From Bradyrhizobium erythrophlei (GTDB lineage Bacteria > Pseudomonadota > Alphaproteobacteria > Rhizobiales > Xanthobacteraceae): DNA of 64,000 nt. The position numbers were made by a program, and so were the translations under genes. The notes under the pieces are model-generated. The model saw nothing but the letters and a program-made list of their open reading frames with translations, made no database searches and was not told the origin of the DNA. Position 1 is the stretch's first letter; every line of letters begins with the position of its first letter. The stretch lies in the NCBI RefSeq assembly GCF_900142985.1, contig NZ_LT670849.1, positions 2,604,001-2,668,000 of the forward strand. Reading direction: 5' to 3'. This document shows, piece after piece, positions 62,877 to 64,000 of this stretch.

Positions 62877-64000
62877 TCAGGCCGCGCGAATGTTGGCCAT
62901 GAAGCGGTCGAGCTCCTCGCGCAACCGCGCGCTTTCGGACGACAGCGACCGTGCGGCGTCCAGAACGTTAGCCGAAGCGGAGCCGGTTTCCGCGGCGCCC
63001 CGGTTGACCTCCATGATGTTCACGGCGGCCTCGCTGGTTCCCTCGGCGACGTTTTGAACACTGCGCGCGATTTCCTGCGTGGCCGTGCTTTGCTCCTTGA
63101 CGGCGCTTGCAATCGTCGAGGCGATGCTCGAGATCTGACCGATGGTGCCGCCGATTTCCTTGATGGCGGCAACCGACTCCTCGGTCGCGCCCTGCATGCC
63201 GGTGATATGGCTGGAGATTTCGTCGGTCGCTTTGGCCGTCTGGCTGGCCAGTGACTTGACCTCGGACGCGACAACGGCAAATCCACGACCGGCGTCACCC
63301 GCGCGGGCCGCTTCGATAGTGGCGTTGAGCGCCAGCAGGTTGGTCTGTTCGGCGATCGCGGTGATCAGCTTCACGACATCGCCGATTTCCTGCGCGGCGC
63401 GCGACAGTTTGCCGATACGGCCATCGGTCTGTTGGGCCTGGAGCACGGCGGCTTCCGCGATCCGGTTGGATTCCTGGGCTTGCCTGCCGATTTCGTCGAC
63501 GGACGCCGAGAGTTCTTCCGTGGCCGAGGCAATCGATTGCATGTTGCTGGAAGCATGCTCCGAGGCGCCCGCTGCCTGGCCCGAGAGATCCTGGGTGCTC
63601 TCGGCGGTGCGGGTCAGCGTTCCCGCGGACGCCTCAAGTTGGTGCGCGGACGCCGAAACATTGGCGACAATACTGCCGACGGTTGTTTCGAAGTCGTCGG
63701 CAAAACGAATGAGCTCGGCGCGGCGGCCCGCCGCGGCGGCCTTGTTCTGGCTATCAAGCGTGGCGGCATCGCGTTCCGCCTTGGCGACGGCCTGAATCTT
63801 GAATTCTTCGACGGCTGCGGCCATTTCGCCCAGCTCGTCCTTGCGGCCAAGCCCCGGCAGCACGACGTCGAACTTGCCACCGGCGAGTTCACGCATCGCC
63901 TTGCACATTGCGATCATCGGCCGGGAGATTCCCGCGCCCAGCAGGAAAGCCCACACCACGCCCAGCACGAAGCCCCCGATCGCAAGCATGATGATCAGAT
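62877..64000 (-). CDS. Methyl-accepting chemotaxis protein, 5' end outside window
   Basis: The frame continues past base 64000, so only the C-terminal part is seen. It begins in a membrane helix (IIMLAIGGFVLGVVWAFLLG), then a HAMP domain (ISRPMIAMCKAMRELAGGKF, DELGEMAAAVEEFK) and a long signalling coiled coil. The hairpin tip contains AEQTNLLALNATIEAARAGD and GRGFAVVASEVKSLA, diagnostic of MCPs. It relays signals to CheA/CheW. The ligand domain is outside the window. No C-terminal CheR-binding pentapeptide is seen. Confidence 0.95.
   Translation of the reverse strand, partial: LIIMLAIGGFVLGVVWAFLLGAGISRPMIAMCKAMRELAGGKFDVVLPGLGRKDELGEMAAAVEEFKIQAVAKAERDAATLDSQNKAAAAGRRAELIRFADDFETTVGSIVANVSASAHQLEASAGTLTRTAESTQDLSGQAAGASEHASSNMQSIASATEELSASVDEIGRQAQESNRIAEAAVLQAQQTDGRIGKLSRAAQEIGDVVKLITAIAEQTNLLALNATIEAARAGDAGRGFAVVASEVKSLASQTAKATDEISSHITGMQGATEESVAAIKEIGGTIGQISSIASTIASAVKEQSTATQEIARSVQNVAEGTSEAAVNIMEVNRGAAETGSASANVLDAARSLSSESARLREELDRFMANIRAA

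Noticed and set aside
1..64000. CRISPR array
   Set aside because: No regularly spaced short repeats were seen anywhere, and no cas gene is present.

Overview
The window looks like chromosome of an alphaproteobacterium of the Bradyrhizobium/Rhodopseudomonas group (Nitrobacteraceae). This is inferred from high GC, the IS1182/IS110 elements, a HmuQ-like heme monooxygenase, an otsBA trehalose module and the many short secreted proteins with 'AQAQ' type signal peptides. No rRNA or CRISPR array is present. One intact tRNA gene (Ser-GGA) and one 3' fragment of an initiator-tRNA-like gene were found.

Layout. 1-2.2 kb holds ordinary genes: a membrane-anchored class III adenylate cyclase cut by the window edge, and a Tat-exported fumarylacetoacetate-hydrolase-family protein. 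2.2-10.6 kb is an IS cluster: one IS1182-like element and three IS110-family transposases (one intact, one frameshifted, one with an in-frame amber codon). Between them lie a TPR protein and an ABC-type substrate-binding protein. 11-13.6 kb carries a secreted hypothetical, a heme-degrading monooxygenase-like protein and ornithine aminotransferase. 13.7-14.4 kb holds scraps of a dehydrogenase and a tyrosine integrase.

15.3-28.7 kb is a block of rare genes. A minus-strand run of six genes encodes a basic protein, a barrel-like outer-membrane protein, a three-module DUF1906 + amidase-like + papain-like protein, a CHAT-fold protein whose catalytic His and Cys are both replaced, a transglutaminase-like protein and an alpha/beta hydrolase. 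The last three genes are joined by 4-nt stop/start overlaps. Facing away is a two-gene plus-strand unit for a lipoprotein and a secreted neprosin-like peptidase. I regard this block as the best candidate for an undescribed system.

28.9-37.4 kb looks like a defense island: a 1099-residue PNP-like + P-loop NTPase + HD protein, an HNH-RecQ fusion broken by one missing base in its DEAH box, a second HNH protein, a decayed restriction-enzyme-like gene and an McrB-N + HNH protein. 38-43 kb has a vanadium haloperoxidase-like protein and a prophage scrap (small terminase, ParB-methylase, HTH protein, excisionase-like protein).

43.7-57.3 kb is a second island: a DUF2924/serine recombinase module, a DUF2235 hydrolase, a PD-(D/E)XK-like protein, a SIR2-HerA pair with a KTSC protein, a DUF2130 protein, a GIY-YIG-like protein and a CoiA-like protein. 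It ends at the tRNA fragment (57.53 kb) with its terminator. Beyond this is apparently core chromosome: tRNA-Ser, a small secreted protein, otsA, otsB, an MFS transporter and a chemotaxis receptor cut by the right edge.
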